Under the pieces are notes generated by a model that saw only the letters and a list, made by a program, of their open reading frames with translations, had not been told where the DNA came from and did no database searches. A DNA stretch of 28,685 nucleotides from a bacterium (GTDB lineage Bacteria > Chloroflexota > Dormibacteria > UBA8260 > Bog-877): positions 1 to 28,685 of the forward strand of contig JAJYWT010000242.1 in assembly GCA_021791345.1 (NCBI GenBank), read 5' to 3'. Every line of letters begins with the position of its first letter. The stretch's first letter is position 1. This document shows, one piece after another, positions 1 through 7,509 of the stretch. Both the position numbers and the translations under genes were made by a program.

Positions 1-97
1 GGGAGTGCATGGGTCCAGGTGGGCCCCTCGATCTTCAAAATCGATGGGGGGCGCGACATCGCGTCCCCGGAGGGATCGTTCCCCTCGCCTCCCGCCA
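1..97 (+). tRNA. selC: tRNA-Sec, anticodon TCA
   Basis: Selenocysteine tRNA; charged with serine, converted to Sec-tRNA by SelA and delivered to UGA by SelB. The cloverleaf can be drawn by eye: D stem 11-16/21-26 (6 bp with a 4-nt loop, as in bacterial tRNA-Sec), anticodon stem 28-32/40-44 with loop CTTCAAA and anticodon TCA at 35-37, long variable arm 47-55/60-68, T stem 70-74/82-86, discriminator G94 and encoded CCA 95-97. Oddities: the acceptor stem pairs as 1-5/89-93 plus 7-8/87-88 only if T6 is bulged, giving 7+5 pairs rather than the usual 8+5. The T-loop reads ATCGTTC instead of TTCRANN. The gene starts at the first base of the window, so the 5' end may be cut. The selA operon starts about 470 bases downstream, which supports the identity. 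Confidence 0.9.
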
Positions 98-531
98 AAT
101 TGATTCGCCGTGCCCCTACCGCGGGATTCACCCTGGCGAACACTCATCCACGGCTCCCCTACGGCGCCGCCGACGGCTGGAGCCGTCAGTGCCCCGGCCA
201 GGTTCCCAACTTCCCGAGGCGGCATGGTCACTCTCTGGACATCGCTGCTCTCGCAGACCTTGGGGACCGTTGGCGATTTCGGCCGAGTGGAATGAACGCG
301 GTGTCGTGGCCGATTCCGGGGGCGCCGTCGGCCCCGAGGCTTCTTGCCCGACTCGGCGATCGCGGCGGCAGCCCAAATCTGCGACAACGCTCGCTGCGAG
401 GTCCCTGTCTTTCCAGTGGTGGCACAGGAGCGGGAAGTTTGACATCGCGCAGCGCCGTCGGCGCGCACGGGGGGTCGGCGCTTCGCCGGGCCGCCGAGTC
501 ACGGGCGTCCCTCCCAACAGCGCGCAGCTCC
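98..531. other. selC-selA intergenic region, no gene recognised
   Basis: About 430 bases between tRNA-Sec and the selA promoter. Open frames exist on both strands, but their translations are low-complexity Arg/Pro/Ser-rich and match nothing I recognise. A GC-rich hairpin occurs at 172-177/182-187 (GACGGC/GCCGTC) with no T-run after it. It could hold a tRNA 3' processing or terminator structure, but nothing specific is supported. Confidence 0.5.
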
Positions 532-561
532 TTGGCCCGACGTCGGACCAGGGACTAGAGT
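532..561 (+). promoter_or_regulatory. selA operon promoter, probably leaderless
   Basis: TTGGCC at 532-537, 18-nt spacer, TAGAGT at 556-561, then 7 nt to the GTG start at 569. No convincing Shine-Dalgarno lies in between, so transcription would begin at or next to the start codon. Confidence 0.55.
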
Positions 562-568
562 CGACAGG

Positions 569-1966
569 GTGGACGATTCAGCTACCCCCGGGCAGAGTGG
601 GACGAGGCCCCACCTCCCCGCTGTCGGCGCACTCATGCTTCGGGATGATGTGCGTCAGCTGGCCGCAGAGCACGGTCGCGGGGCGACCGTCGCCGCCATC
701 CGTGCCGCGGTCGCGGAGTTGCGGGCCCTACGGGACCCATGCGTCCTCGGGCCGCTGACCGCTGAGGACTGGGTGGTGCGGCGCGCCACCGCGGGTGTCG
801 AGCGGACTCCGCGCCGGCTCCGGCGGGTCGTGAATGGGACCGGTGTCGTGATCCACACCAACCTGGGCCGAGCGCCGCTGGGGGTCGCGGCGGCGCGCCG
901 AGCAGCGGAGCTCGCCGCAGGCTACTCCAATCTCGAGTTGGACCTTGCTTCGGGTCGCAGGGGCGACCGCCAGGACCTGCTCTCCGAGCTGCTGTGCTCC
1001 CTCTCCGGCGCGGAGGGTGCGCTGGTGGTCAACAACGGGGCCGCGGCGGTGCTGCTGGGGCTGGCGGCCCTCTGCCGGGGGCATGAGGTGGTGGTCTCGC
1101 GGGGTGAGGCCATAGAGATCGGCGGAGGGTTCCGAATCCCTGACATCCTGCGCCTGTCGGGGGCCCGGCTCCGGGAGGTCGGTACCACCAACCGGACCCG
1201 GCTCAGTGACTACGAGGACGCCGGTGGGGCCCGCACCGCGGCCTGGCTGCGCGTGCATCAGTCCAATTTCCGAATGGAGGGGTTCGTCGAGCGGCCCTCC
1301 GCGCGGGAGTTGGCGCGCGCCGCCCACCAGCGTGGGCTCCTCCTGCTGGAGGATGTGGGCAGCGGGCTGATCCCGGCGGCGGAGGCCGAGACGCAGCAAG
1401 AGGACCGTCTCCTGGACAGCGTGAAGGCCGGGGTCGACCTTTTGTTCTGCAGCGGGGACAAGTTGGTAGGGGCCAGCCAGGCGGGGATCATCTGCGGCCG
1501 GGCGGATCTCGTGGCCCGCCTGCGCCGCCATCCCCTGGCCCGCGCTCTGCGCCCCGACAAGCTGCAGCTGGCGGCTCTCGAGGAGACCCTGCTCTGCCAC
1601 CAGAGTCCGGATCGACTGCGGGAGATCCCCGTTTGGCGCATGCTCCATCAGGACGATGCTGCGCTGGAGGCCAGGGCGCGCCGCTGGGCAGCAGTGCTGG
1701 CGCGGGCGGGAGTTGCTGCCGAAGTGGTCGGGCTGAAGGGGGCAGTGGGAGGCGGGACCACCCCTGGGCACCCCCTCGATTCCCATGGGCTCCTGATCCC
1801 CGCCCGGAACCCGGCGGCCTTGCGCCGACGGCTGCTGGCGGGGGATCCACCGATCCTTACCTTGGAGCAGGACCGCGGGGTGGCCATCGACGCGCGCTGT
1901 GTCCTCCCCGACGAGCAGTCGGGGATGCTGCGGGCGCTGGTGGCGGCGCTGGGGTCGACGCGGTGA
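569..1966 (+). CDS. selA: L-seryl-tRNA(Sec) selenium transferase SelA
   Basis: Cytoplasmic PLP enzyme that converts Ser-tRNA(Sec) to Sec-tRNA(Sec) using selenophosphate. It is 465 aa, close to the 463 aa of E. coli SelA and colinear with it. The N-terminal tRNA-binding part contains LPAVGALM near residue 17. The core contains NGTGVVIHTNLGRAPLG (about 89-105), VNNGAAAVLL, SRGEAIEIGGGFRIPD and VGTTNRT. The PLP lysine lies in FCSGDKLVGASQAG and is K298. GTG 569 is chosen because the N-terminus aligns with the E. coli protein and a -10 element lies 7 nt upstream. Its stop overlaps the start of selB (GTGA, 1963-1966). It is the first gene of the selA-selB-selD operon. Confidence 0.97.
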   Translation: MDDSATPGQSGTRPHLPAVGALMLRDDVRQLAAEHGRGATVAAIRAAVAELRALRDPCVLGPLTAEDWVVRRATAGVERTPRRLRRVVNGTGVVIHTNLGRAPLGVAAARRAAELAAGYSNLELDLASGRRGDRQDLLSELLCSLSGAEGALVVNNGAAAVLLGLAALCRGHEVVVSRGEAIEIGGGFRIPDILRLSGARLREVGTTNRTRLSDYEDAGGARTAAWLRVHQSNFRMEGFVERPSARELARAAHQRGLLLLEDVGSGLIPAAEAETQQEDRLLDSVKAGVDLLFCSGDKLVGASQAGIICGRADLVARLRRHPLARALRPDKLQLAALEETLLCHQSPDRLREIPVWRMLHQDDAALEARARRWAAVLARAGVAAEVVGLKGAVGGGTTPGHPLDSHGLLIPARNPAALRRRLLAGDPPILTLEQDRGVAIDARCVLPDEQSGMLRALVAALGSTR

Positions 1967-3864
1967 ACGAGCCAGTGGTGGGGACGGCCGGGCATGTTGA
2001 CCATGGCAAGACGGCCCTGATCCGGGCGCTGACGGGCATCGACTGCGACGCTCTGCCCGAGGAGCGCCGCCGCAGCATGACGATCGAGGTGGGGTTCGCC
2101 AGCTGGCGCCTGCCCTCCGGGCGCACGGTCTCGGTCGTCGACGTGCCTGGCCACGAGCGGTTCATCCGCACCATGGCGGTGGGGGCTCGGTCCATCGACC
2201 TCGCCCTGCTGTGCGTGGCGGCCGACGACGGGGTGATGCCGCAGACCAGAGAGCACGCAGCGGTGCTGCGGGTGCTCGGGGTGCGCCAGGTGGTCCCAGT
2301 GGTGACCAAGGTCGATCTGGCTCCCGAGCGCGCCGCCGGCTGCGCCGAGGAAGTGGGGCATCTCCTAGACGACACCGGCCTCCCCCACCGCCCCTGGGTG
2401 GGCTGCAGCAGCATCACCGGGGTCGGGCTGGAGGAGCTGGCGGCGGCGGTGGACCATGAGCTCGGCCGAATCCCGGCGCCTCTGGACCGAGGAATCCCCC
2501 GGCTGCTCGTGGATCGCAGCTTCACCATGGTCGGGACCGGGACCGTGGTCACCGGACTGCTCGACGGGGGAGCGTTCAGGCAGGGACAGCAGATCGAGGT
2601 CTTCCCCTCCGGCGCTCGCGGCCGGGTACAGGCCATGCAGCGCCGCGGCCAGCTGGTCGACACTGCCGAGCCGGGGGGCCGGCTGGCGGTCGCCCTCCAC
2701 GGGGTCGAGCTGGCCGAGGCTCCGCGCGGGAGCGTGGTGGGTCTCCCGCACCAGGTGGTGGCGACCCACACCCTCGACTGCTCCGTCTTCGTGCCCCGCG
2801 CTGGAGCTTTCGGGGTGCGCCAGGGGATGCATCTGGAGGTGCTGGCCGGTGCCGCCGCCGCGCCGGCGCGGATCTGGCTGGCCGGCGAGACCGAGCTGGG
2901 ACCCGGTGCCTCAGCCTTTGCTCAAATTCATCTCGAGTCCCCGCTGTGCTCGTTGCCCGGGGATCTCCTGGTGCTGCGGGCACCGAGTCCGCGGGCGATC
3001 CTGGGTGGGGCTCTGGTGATCGACAGCCAGCCTCAGCGCCACCGCCGCTGGGTCGAGGCCCCCCTGGAGACATGGGGGTTGCGGGAGCGGCATTTGGTTC
3101 AAGCCAGCCTCGATGGCCTCCGGGCCCTGGCCATCCTCGAGGTGGTCGGCAGCCCGCTGGGAAAGACGCCGAAGGAGGTGGCGGCGCGGGTCGGGCTGGC
3201 CCACCCCAGCGTCCTGGAGACCCTGGAGCAGGCTTGCGCCGAGGGTGTTCTGGTCAGGCTGGGGAGCCGCTATCTCAGCGCCGAAAGTTGGCGGGAGCTC
3301 TTCCGACAGGCGCAGGCGGCTCTCAGGGAACATGAGCTGGTCCACCCCCTGGCCCCCGGGATGGTTCGGGGGGAGCTGCTGAGAGGGCTGGGGCTGAAGG
3401 CTGACGGGGACGGGGAGGCGGCGTTGCGGCAACTGCACGCCGAAGGCGCCGTGGAGCTGCGGGGCCCGCTGGCGACCCTTCCGGGCAGGCCACCAATCGG
3501 CGTCGGCACCGCTGCCACCGCTCGCGTGATGGCCACGATCTCCCGGGCGGGACGGACGCCCCCAGGGGTGGCCGAGCTCCGCGATGTCGGTCTCACCAAG
3601 GAGGTGCAGGGCCACCTCGTGCGGGCGGGCGAGGTGGTCGCCCTGACTCCGGACACCCTGATCTCCCGGTTGGTGCTGGACGAGATGGAGGCCGACCTGG
3701 AAGAGCTGCTCGCGGTGGCCCCAGCTGGGCTCACCGTCGCCGAGATCCGCGACCACCTCCACAGCACACGCCGTATCGTGGTCCCACTTTTGGAGCGCTG
3801 GGAGCGGGACCGCCGCAGCGAGCGCCGCGGCGACCGGCATCGATTGCTGAGGAGTGCTTCATGA
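1963..3864 (+). CDS. selB: Selenocysteine-specific elongation factor SelB
   Basis: GTPase that carries Sec-tRNA(Sec) to the ribosome and binds the SECIS hairpin through its C-terminal winged helices. It is 633 aa (E. coli 614). G1 is GTAGHVDHGKT at residues 7-17, followed by MTIEVGFA (G2), DVPGHERF (G3) and TKVD (G4). EF-Tu-like domains 2 and 3 follow, then an extended C-terminal region with winged-helix-like segments. The start is the GTG at 1963 overlapping the selA stop: the GTPase motif begins only 7 residues later, so the longer open frame upstream is read-through of selA sequence. It overlaps selD by ATGA (3861-3864), implying translational coupling. Confidence 0.96.
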   Translation: MNEPVVGTAGHVDHGKTALIRALTGIDCDALPEERRRSMTIEVGFASWRLPSGRTVSVVDVPGHERFIRTMAVGARSIDLALLCVAADDGVMPQTREHAAVLRVLGVRQVVPVVTKVDLAPERAAGCAEEVGHLLDDTGLPHRPWVGCSSITGVGLEELAAAVDHELGRIPAPLDRGIPRLLVDRSFTMVGTGTVVTGLLDGGAFRQGQQIEVFPSGARGRVQAMQRRGQLVDTAEPGGRLAVALHGVELAEAPRGSVVGLPHQVVATHTLDCSVFVPRAGAFGVRQGMHLEVLAGAAAAPARIWLAGETELGPGASAFAQIHLESPLCSLPGDLLVLRAPSPRAILGGALVIDSQPQRHRRWVEAPLETWGLRERHLVQASLDGLRALAILEVVGSPLGKTPKEVAARVGLAHPSVLETLEQACAEGVLVRLGSRYLSAESWRELFRQAQAALREHELVHPLAPGMVRGELLRGLGLKADGDGEAALRQLHAEGAVELRGPLATLPGRPPIGVGTAATARVMATISRAGRTPPGVAELRDVGLTKEVQGHLVRAGEVVALTPDTLISRLVLDEMEADLEELLAVAPAGLTVAEIRDHLHSTRRIVVPLLERWERDRRSERRGDRHRLLRSAS

Positions 3865-4895
3865 CCGAGCCCTTGCGACTGACCCAGATGACCGGTCAGG
3901 GCGGTTGTTCAGCGAAGATCGCGCAGGCAGATCTTCACGCCGTGCTCGGCGGCATCGCCACCGAGGCCGGAGGTGACCTGCTGGTCTCGGCGCCGACGAT
4001 GGATGATGCCGCGGTTTACCGGCTCGGGCCTGGCCTGGCGTTGGTGGCGACGACGGATTTCTTTCCCCCGCCCGTCGATGATCCCCACGCCTACGGGGCG
4101 ATTGCGACCGCCAATGCGCTGTCCGACGTCTACGCGATGGGAGGGGTGCCGCTGCTCCTGCTCAACCTGGTCGGGTACGACCTGGCCAACCTCGACGGTG
4201 GCGTGCTGCGCCAGATCCTGGAGGGCGGCGCCGAGGTGGCCGCCGAGGCGGGGTGCGCGATCGCAGGGGGCCACTCGATTCGCAGCTCAGAGCCGCTGTT
4301 CGGCTGCGCAGTCGTGGGCCGGGTCGACCCCGAGCGCATGGTCACCAACCAGGGAGCCCGTCCCGGGGACGTGGTGTTCCTCACCAAGCCGCTGGGGACC
4401 GGGGTCATCCTCAACGCCCACAAGCAGGCCGAGGTGGACGAGGCGGTGCTCGGCGAGGCGATCTCGGTCATGCGCCGACTGAATCGCGGGGCGGCGCAGG
4501 CCATGCTCGGGGCCGCCGCGACCGCCGCGACCGATGTGACCGGTTTTGGGCTCGTCGGACATGCCCACAACCTCGCCAGCGCCTCCGCGGTCCGACTCCA
4601 CATCCACGCGAGGATGCTGCCGGTGCTCAACGGGGCGGTGGAGCTGGTGCGGGCCGGCAAGGTGCCCGGGGGCAGTCGCAGGAACCTGGAACTGGCGAGG
4701 GAGCAAGCCCACATCGCGACCGACCTGGAGCAGGACCTGGTCGTGCTCGCCTGCGACGCTCAGACCAGTGGGGGTCTGCTCGTCACCATCCCTGAATCGG
4801 GGGCCGCATCATTTGCCGCGGCCGTACCCGAGGCGCGGCGGATCGGCGAGGTCACGTCCACCCTCACCGGTCGGCCGAGGGTGGAGTTGGTGTGA
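3861..4895 (+). CDS. selD: Selenide, water dikinase (selenophosphate synthetase)
   Basis: Makes selenophosphate from selenide and ATP, the Se donor for SelA. It is 344 aa, the usual length. The N-terminal active site GQGGCSAKI places Cys16 and Lys19 at the positions of the E. coli catalytic Cys17/Lys20, so this SelD is the Cys form, not a selenoprotein. PurM-like ATP-binding motifs are visible: APTMDDAAVY, TTDFFPPPVDDP, ANALSDVYAMGG, CAIAGGHSI and ATDVTGFGLVGHA. The ATG at 3861 overlaps the selB stop. Last gene of the Sec operon; a minus-strand gene converges on it, its stop one base past the selD stop. Confidence 0.97.
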   Translation: MTEPLRLTQMTGQGGCSAKIAQADLHAVLGGIATEAGGDLLVSAPTMDDAAVYRLGPGLALVATTDFFPPPVDDPHAYGAIATANALSDVYAMGGVPLLLLNLVGYDLANLDGGVLRQILEGGAEVAAEAGCAIAGGHSIRSSEPLFGCAVVGRVDPERMVTNQGARPGDVVFLTKPLGTGVILNAHKQAEVDEAVLGEAISVMRRLNRGAAQAMLGAAATAATDVTGFGLVGHAHNLASASAVRLHIHARMLPVLNGAVELVRAGKVPGGSRRNLELAREQAHIATDLEQDLVVLACDAQTSGGLLVTIPESGAASFAAAVPEARRIGEVTSTLTGRPRVELV

Positions 4896-4896
4896 A

Positions 4897-5055
4897 TCAG
4901 CGGCGCCGGGCTCCGGCCCGCAGCACCTTGAACGCCGCCCGCGCCTGCCGCCTCATCACGAGGTCCGAGACCGCCCTACGCGAGTGCGGGATCTCTCCCC
5001 TCAGCTCCCTGGTCCGGTCGTCAGTCATCATGCGGATGATGGTGGGGTTCATCAT
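4897..5055 (-). CDS. Small basic protein, 52 aa, function unknown
   Basis: A short minus-strand frame beginning MMNPTIIRMMTDDRTRELRG and ending in an Arg-rich helix-like tail. Three things support it: a GGGAG Shine-Dalgarno 5 nt before the ATG at 5055 (codon 2 is also ATG), a near-consensus promoter upstream (TTGACA-17-TATTCT), and position opposite the divergent regulator gene. The pattern of a short N-terminus, a D(D/H)RxREL-like stretch and a basic tail resembles many unnamed roughly 50-60-aa actinobacterial proteins; that resemblance is from memory. No transmembrane segment. Function unknown; probably controlled by the neighbouring zinc-finger regulator. Confidence 0.65.
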   Translation of the reverse strand: MMNPTIIRMMTDDRTRELRGEIPHSRRAVSDLVMRRQARAAFKVLRAGARRR

Positions 5056-5085
5056 ATGATCTCCCGGTAACTTGTAATATCCAAC

Positions 5086-5116
5086 TAGCCAGTAACAGAA
5101 TAGCAGGCAATGGCTA
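5086..5116. promoter_or_regulatory. Possible operator, inverted repeat TAGCCA/TGGCTA
   Basis: TAGCCA at 5086-5091 and TGGCTA at 5111-5116 are exact inverted half-sites, 19 nt apart, flanking the -10 of the minus-strand promoter. TAACTTGT is also repeated directly at 5068-5075 and 5115-5122. A regulator binding here could control both divergent genes. This is inference only. Confidence 0.35.
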
Positions 5117-5125
5117 ACTTGTCAA
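5097..5125 (-). promoter_or_regulatory. Strong sigma-70-type promoter of the 52-aa gene
   Basis: On the minus strand TTGACA (5125-5120), a 17-nt spacer and TATTCT (5102-5097), the best consensus match in the window. The leader to the ATG at 5055 is about 35 nt and carries the Shine-Dalgarno. Confidence 0.75.
5115..5120 (+). promoter_or_regulatory. -10 element of the zinc-finger regulator gene
   Basis: TAACTT lies 5 nt before the ATG at 5126 with no Shine-Dalgarno between, suggesting a leaderless transcript. It abuts the -35 of the divergent promoter, so the two promoters should interfere. Confidence 0.45.
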
Positions 5126-5734
5126 ATGAATTTCGATAGTTACATGGATCTGGGCGTCGAGGCCGCGGCCGAATTGGTGAATCGACTCACCCCCGGCTTC
5201 AGCCGCGGCAGGGAGCAGGTGGGCTCGGGGGCCGCCGCCGTCCGAAGGCAGGCGGCTCAGGTGGCTGAGGCCGCGATCTGGGGTCGCTCTGGGGCTCTCT
5301 CCGACGCGGATGCCGAGGGGCTGTTCGATCTGGCGCGGCGGCTCAGAGAGGTCTTCGAGGCCGCCGCTTCCGGGGATCAGGACGAGGTCGCCCAGCGGGT
5401 CAACGGGCTGCTGCACGACTACCACGCGGCTCCCCAGCTGGCTCGCCACGACGGGGAGCCCTGGCACCTGCACTTTCAGAGTCAGGAGAAGGAGGCGGGT
5501 CGAGCCGAGGCCCGAGGCGCCACCTGCGCCACCGCCTTGGCGATCGTGGTGGGCACCGGCGGCCAGGGTCGCCTCGGGGTCTGCCATGCGGAGCGCTGCG
5601 ACCGGGTCTTCGTGGACACCTCCCGCAACGGCTCCAAGCGGTTCTGCAGCCAGAGCTGCCTGAGCCGCCAGAAGGTGGCCGCCTTCAGGGCCCGCCACCC
5701 CGGCAAGCCCCACGAGCCGGCAGTGGAGTTGTAG
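5126..5734 (+). CDS. ABATE/CGNR-type zinc-finger transcriptional regulator
   Basis: 202-aa protein with the ABATE plus C-terminal zinc-finger architecture of CGNR-type regulators. The N-terminal helical region contains LARHDGEPWHLHF (about 105-117), a hallmark of this family. The C-terminal finger has Cys153, Cys158, Cys174 and Cys178 with VFVDTSRNGSKRFCS between. The family's CGNR tetrapeptide is CLSR here, but the four metal ligands remain. Proteins of this type are thought to be DNA-binding one-component regulators with a ligand-binding ABATE domain. It lies divergent from the 52-aa gene across an AT-rich promoter. The ATG start has no Shine-Dalgarno and a -10 directly upstream. Confidence 0.85.
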   Translation: MNFDSYMDLGVEAAAELVNRLTPGFSRGREQVGSGAAAVRRQAAQVAEAAIWGRSGALSDADAEGLFDLARRLREVFEAAASGDQDEVAQRVNGLLHDYHAAPQLARHDGEPWHLHFQSQEKEAGRAEARGATCATALAIVVGTGGQGRLGVCHAERCDRVFVDTSRNGSKRFCSQSCLSRQKVAAFRARHPGKPHEPAVEL

Positions 5735-5758
5735 GGGCTAACACCCGCTGCGGAGGTC

Positions 5759-5778
5759 CCCGGCCCGGCCGGGCCGGG
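5759..5778. terminator. 20-bp GC-only palindrome between convergent genes
   Basis: A perfect 20-bp palindrome of only G and C lies between the regulator stop (5734) and the nrfD stop (5780). It could act as a bidirectional transcription end signal. It lacks a T-run, and such palindromes are not rare in GC-rich DNA. Confidence 0.3.
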
Positions 5779-5779
5779 T

Positions 5780-6652
5780 TCAGCTCTGGCTCTCCACCAG
5801 GTAGCGCGGATCCTCCGCGGATTGGAACCCGGCCTGGTAGATCGACTGCCTGAGCGCGGCCGACCCGGCCAGGGTCAGCGCCGAGCCGATCACGGCCGCT
5901 CTCCGGCTGCGCCGGCCCCAGGTCACGACCAACGCCGAACCCGCCAGGGAGCTGAAGCGCTGCCACCGGTTGAGAGTCCCTGCCCGGCCCTCCCGATACG
6001 GCCTGGCGAGGTCGCCGAGCTTCCGCTCCATCGCCAGCCCCGCCCCCTGCTCCAGCACGGTGCCCCATCCGACCATGCGTCGGCCGGCCTGGGCGTCGCC
6101 GACCGGGCTGGTGACGCAAACGGCAGCACCCGCGGAGGCGAGGGAGCTGCCCGCGAACACGAACGGCAGGAGGTGCCGGGCTCCCCGCCAGATGGGGTTG
6201 GCGGTGTTACCGATCAGAACCGCGGTGTACGTGGAGAGGATGGGGCCGAGCACCCCGGCCGTGGTGTCGGCACCCGTCACCGCGAACCCGGGAAGCCCCA
6301 GCTGCTCAGCCACCTCTCCGGCGCCGAGGGCGGATCCCAGCCCCACCAGCGTCCAGCTACCGACGCTCATCGGGGAGGTGGGGCGGAAGACCCGCAGCAT
6401 GTTCAGGAATCGCTCGGGCCGGCCCAGGTCGGAGATCAGCAGGATCGGGCTCACCAGGCTCCCGAGCAGCGCCATCCGGCGGGCCCGTCTTGCCAGCCGA
6501 GCCTGCCCCGAGCGTCGGGCGGCCATGGCCGTGGCGGCCAGCGCGCCGGTCGCGCCGCCCACGAAGAAGTACCAGGGCACCTCGATGGTCCAGGCCGGTC
6601 GCTTCACGATCGGCAGTCCGTAGTAGGAGCGGGGCTGGACGGGTGGCACCAT
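5780..6652 (-). CDS. nrfD: NrfD/PsrC-like membrane subunit of formate dehydrogenase
   Basis: 290-aa polytopic membrane protein, beginning MVPPVQPRSYYGLPIVKRPA, with several hydrophobic helices, e.g. VPWYFFVGGATGALAATAMAA, MALLGSLVSPILLISDL and SPMSVGSWTLVGLGSALGAG. SDLGRPERFLNMLRVFRPTSPMS is a typical NrfD-family loop. It is the likely quinone-reactive anchor that links the FdhA/FdhB module to the membrane quinone pool. The ATG at 6652 is chosen (GGAG upstream, 29 nt after the fdhB stop); a longer frame to 6757 would run deep into fdhB and adds only low-complexity sequence. Last gene of the fdh operon. Confidence 0.88.
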   Translation of the reverse strand: MVPPVQPRSYYGLPIVKRPAWTIEVPWYFFVGGATGALAATAMAARRSGQARLARRARRMALLGSLVSPILLISDLGRPERFLNMLRVFRPTSPMSVGSWTLVGLGSALGAGEVAEQLGLPGFAVTGADTTAGVLGPILSTYTAVLIGNTANPIWRGARHLLPFVFAGSSLASAGAAVCVTSPVGDAQAGRRMVGWGTVLEQGAGLAMERKLGDLARPYREGRAGTLNRWQRFSSLAGSALVVTWGRRSRRAAVIGSALTLAGSAALRQSIYQAGFQSAEDPRYLVESQS

Positions 6653-6681
6653 GGCCCGCTCCGCGCTCTGCGATCCCGGGC

Positions 6682-7509
6682 TCACCGCCGTTGCCGCCGC
6701 AGGGAGCCCACGACCCCGGCCAGGATCAGCATCGACGCCGCCGAAGCCATCCCCCACATGGTCGCGAGCTCGGATCGCCGGTAGGTGGGGGCCGGGGGCA
6801 GTCCGTAGACCTCGGGCTTGTCGAGGAGCAGGAAGAACGCCCCGAACCCGCCGACCCCGTCAGAGCCGTCGGCCCCGTAGAGCTGGGCTTGCTCGTGGCC
6901 GGGCTCCTGGCGGACCTGCTCCAACCGTGTTCGGGCGCGCTCGCGGAGCTCGTCGAGCGGGCCGAACTGAATCGACTCGGTGGGGCAGGCCCTGGCGCAG
7001 GCCGGCGTCTCGCCGACCTTGAGACGGTCGTAGCAGAGGGTGCACTTGAAAGCCCTGCCGTCGTCCTGACGCCGCTCGATGACCCCAAAGGGGCACGCCG
7101 ATACGCAGTAGCCGCAGCCGTTGCAGATGTCCTCCTGAACCACCACGGTTCCGAACTCGCTGCGGAAGATCGCGCCGGTTGGGCAGACCTCCAGGCAGGC
7201 AGCGCGGGTGCAGTGCTTGCAGACGTCCGAGCTCATCAGCCACTGCAGGCCGCCGCCCTGGTCGGGGTGGTGCCGCTCCACGAAGGCCACGTGGCGCCAG
7301 CTGTTGGCCCCGAGGCGAAGGGTGTTGTCGTACGAGTTGCCCGACCACGCGGGGTCGCGGTCAGGCACCCCGTTCCACTCCTTGCAGGCGACCTCACAGG
7401 CCTTGCAGCCGATGCAGATGGAACTGTCGGTGAAGAAGCCCATCCGGGTCCCCCCCGCCTGCCACACGGGCAGTGGGACGGCCGCCTGGCGCGGGCTGGC
7501 CGCGGTCAC
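6682..7509 (-). CDS. fdhB: Formate dehydrogenase iron-sulfur subunit
   Basis: 275-aa electron-transfer subunit. Sixteen cysteines in four groups (CIGCKACEVAC, CKHCTRAACLEVC, CNGCGYCVSAC, and CTLC with CARAC) predict four [4Fe-4S] clusters passing electrons from FdhA to the membrane subunit. A single hydrophobic C-terminal helix (MWGMASAASMLILAGVVGSL, about 248-267) would anchor it. There is no signal peptide. The start is GTG 7509, overlapping the fdhA stop as GTGA, so translation is coupled. Confidence 0.93.
   Translation of the reverse strand: MTAASPRQAAVPLPVWQAGGTRMGFFTDSSICIGCKACEVACKEWNGVPDRDPAWSGNSYDNTLRLGANSWRHVAFVERHHPDQGGGLQWLMSSDVCKHCTRAACLEVCPTGAIFRSEFGTVVVQEDICNGCGYCVSACPFGVIERRQDDGRAFKCTLCYDRLKVGETPACARACPTESIQFGPLDELRERARTRLEQVRQEPGHEQAQLYGADGSDGVGGFGAFFLLLDKPEVYGLPPAPTYRRSELATMWGMASAASMLILAGVVGSLRRQRR

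Noticed and set aside
9..758. Plus- and minus-strand open frames between tRNA-Sec and selA (9-758, 19-558, 128-517)
   Set aside because: They overlap the tRNA or selA, and the translations are Arg/Pro/Ser-rich and low in complexity.
1633..1962. Long N-terminal extension of SelB
   Set aside because: It is selA sequence in another frame. The GTPase motif begins 7 residues after the GTG at 1963, which overlaps the selA stop in typical operon style.
6653..6757. Upstream start for nrfD
   Set aside because: It would overlap fdhB by 76 bases, and the added sequence is not family-like. ATG 6652 has a GGAG site.
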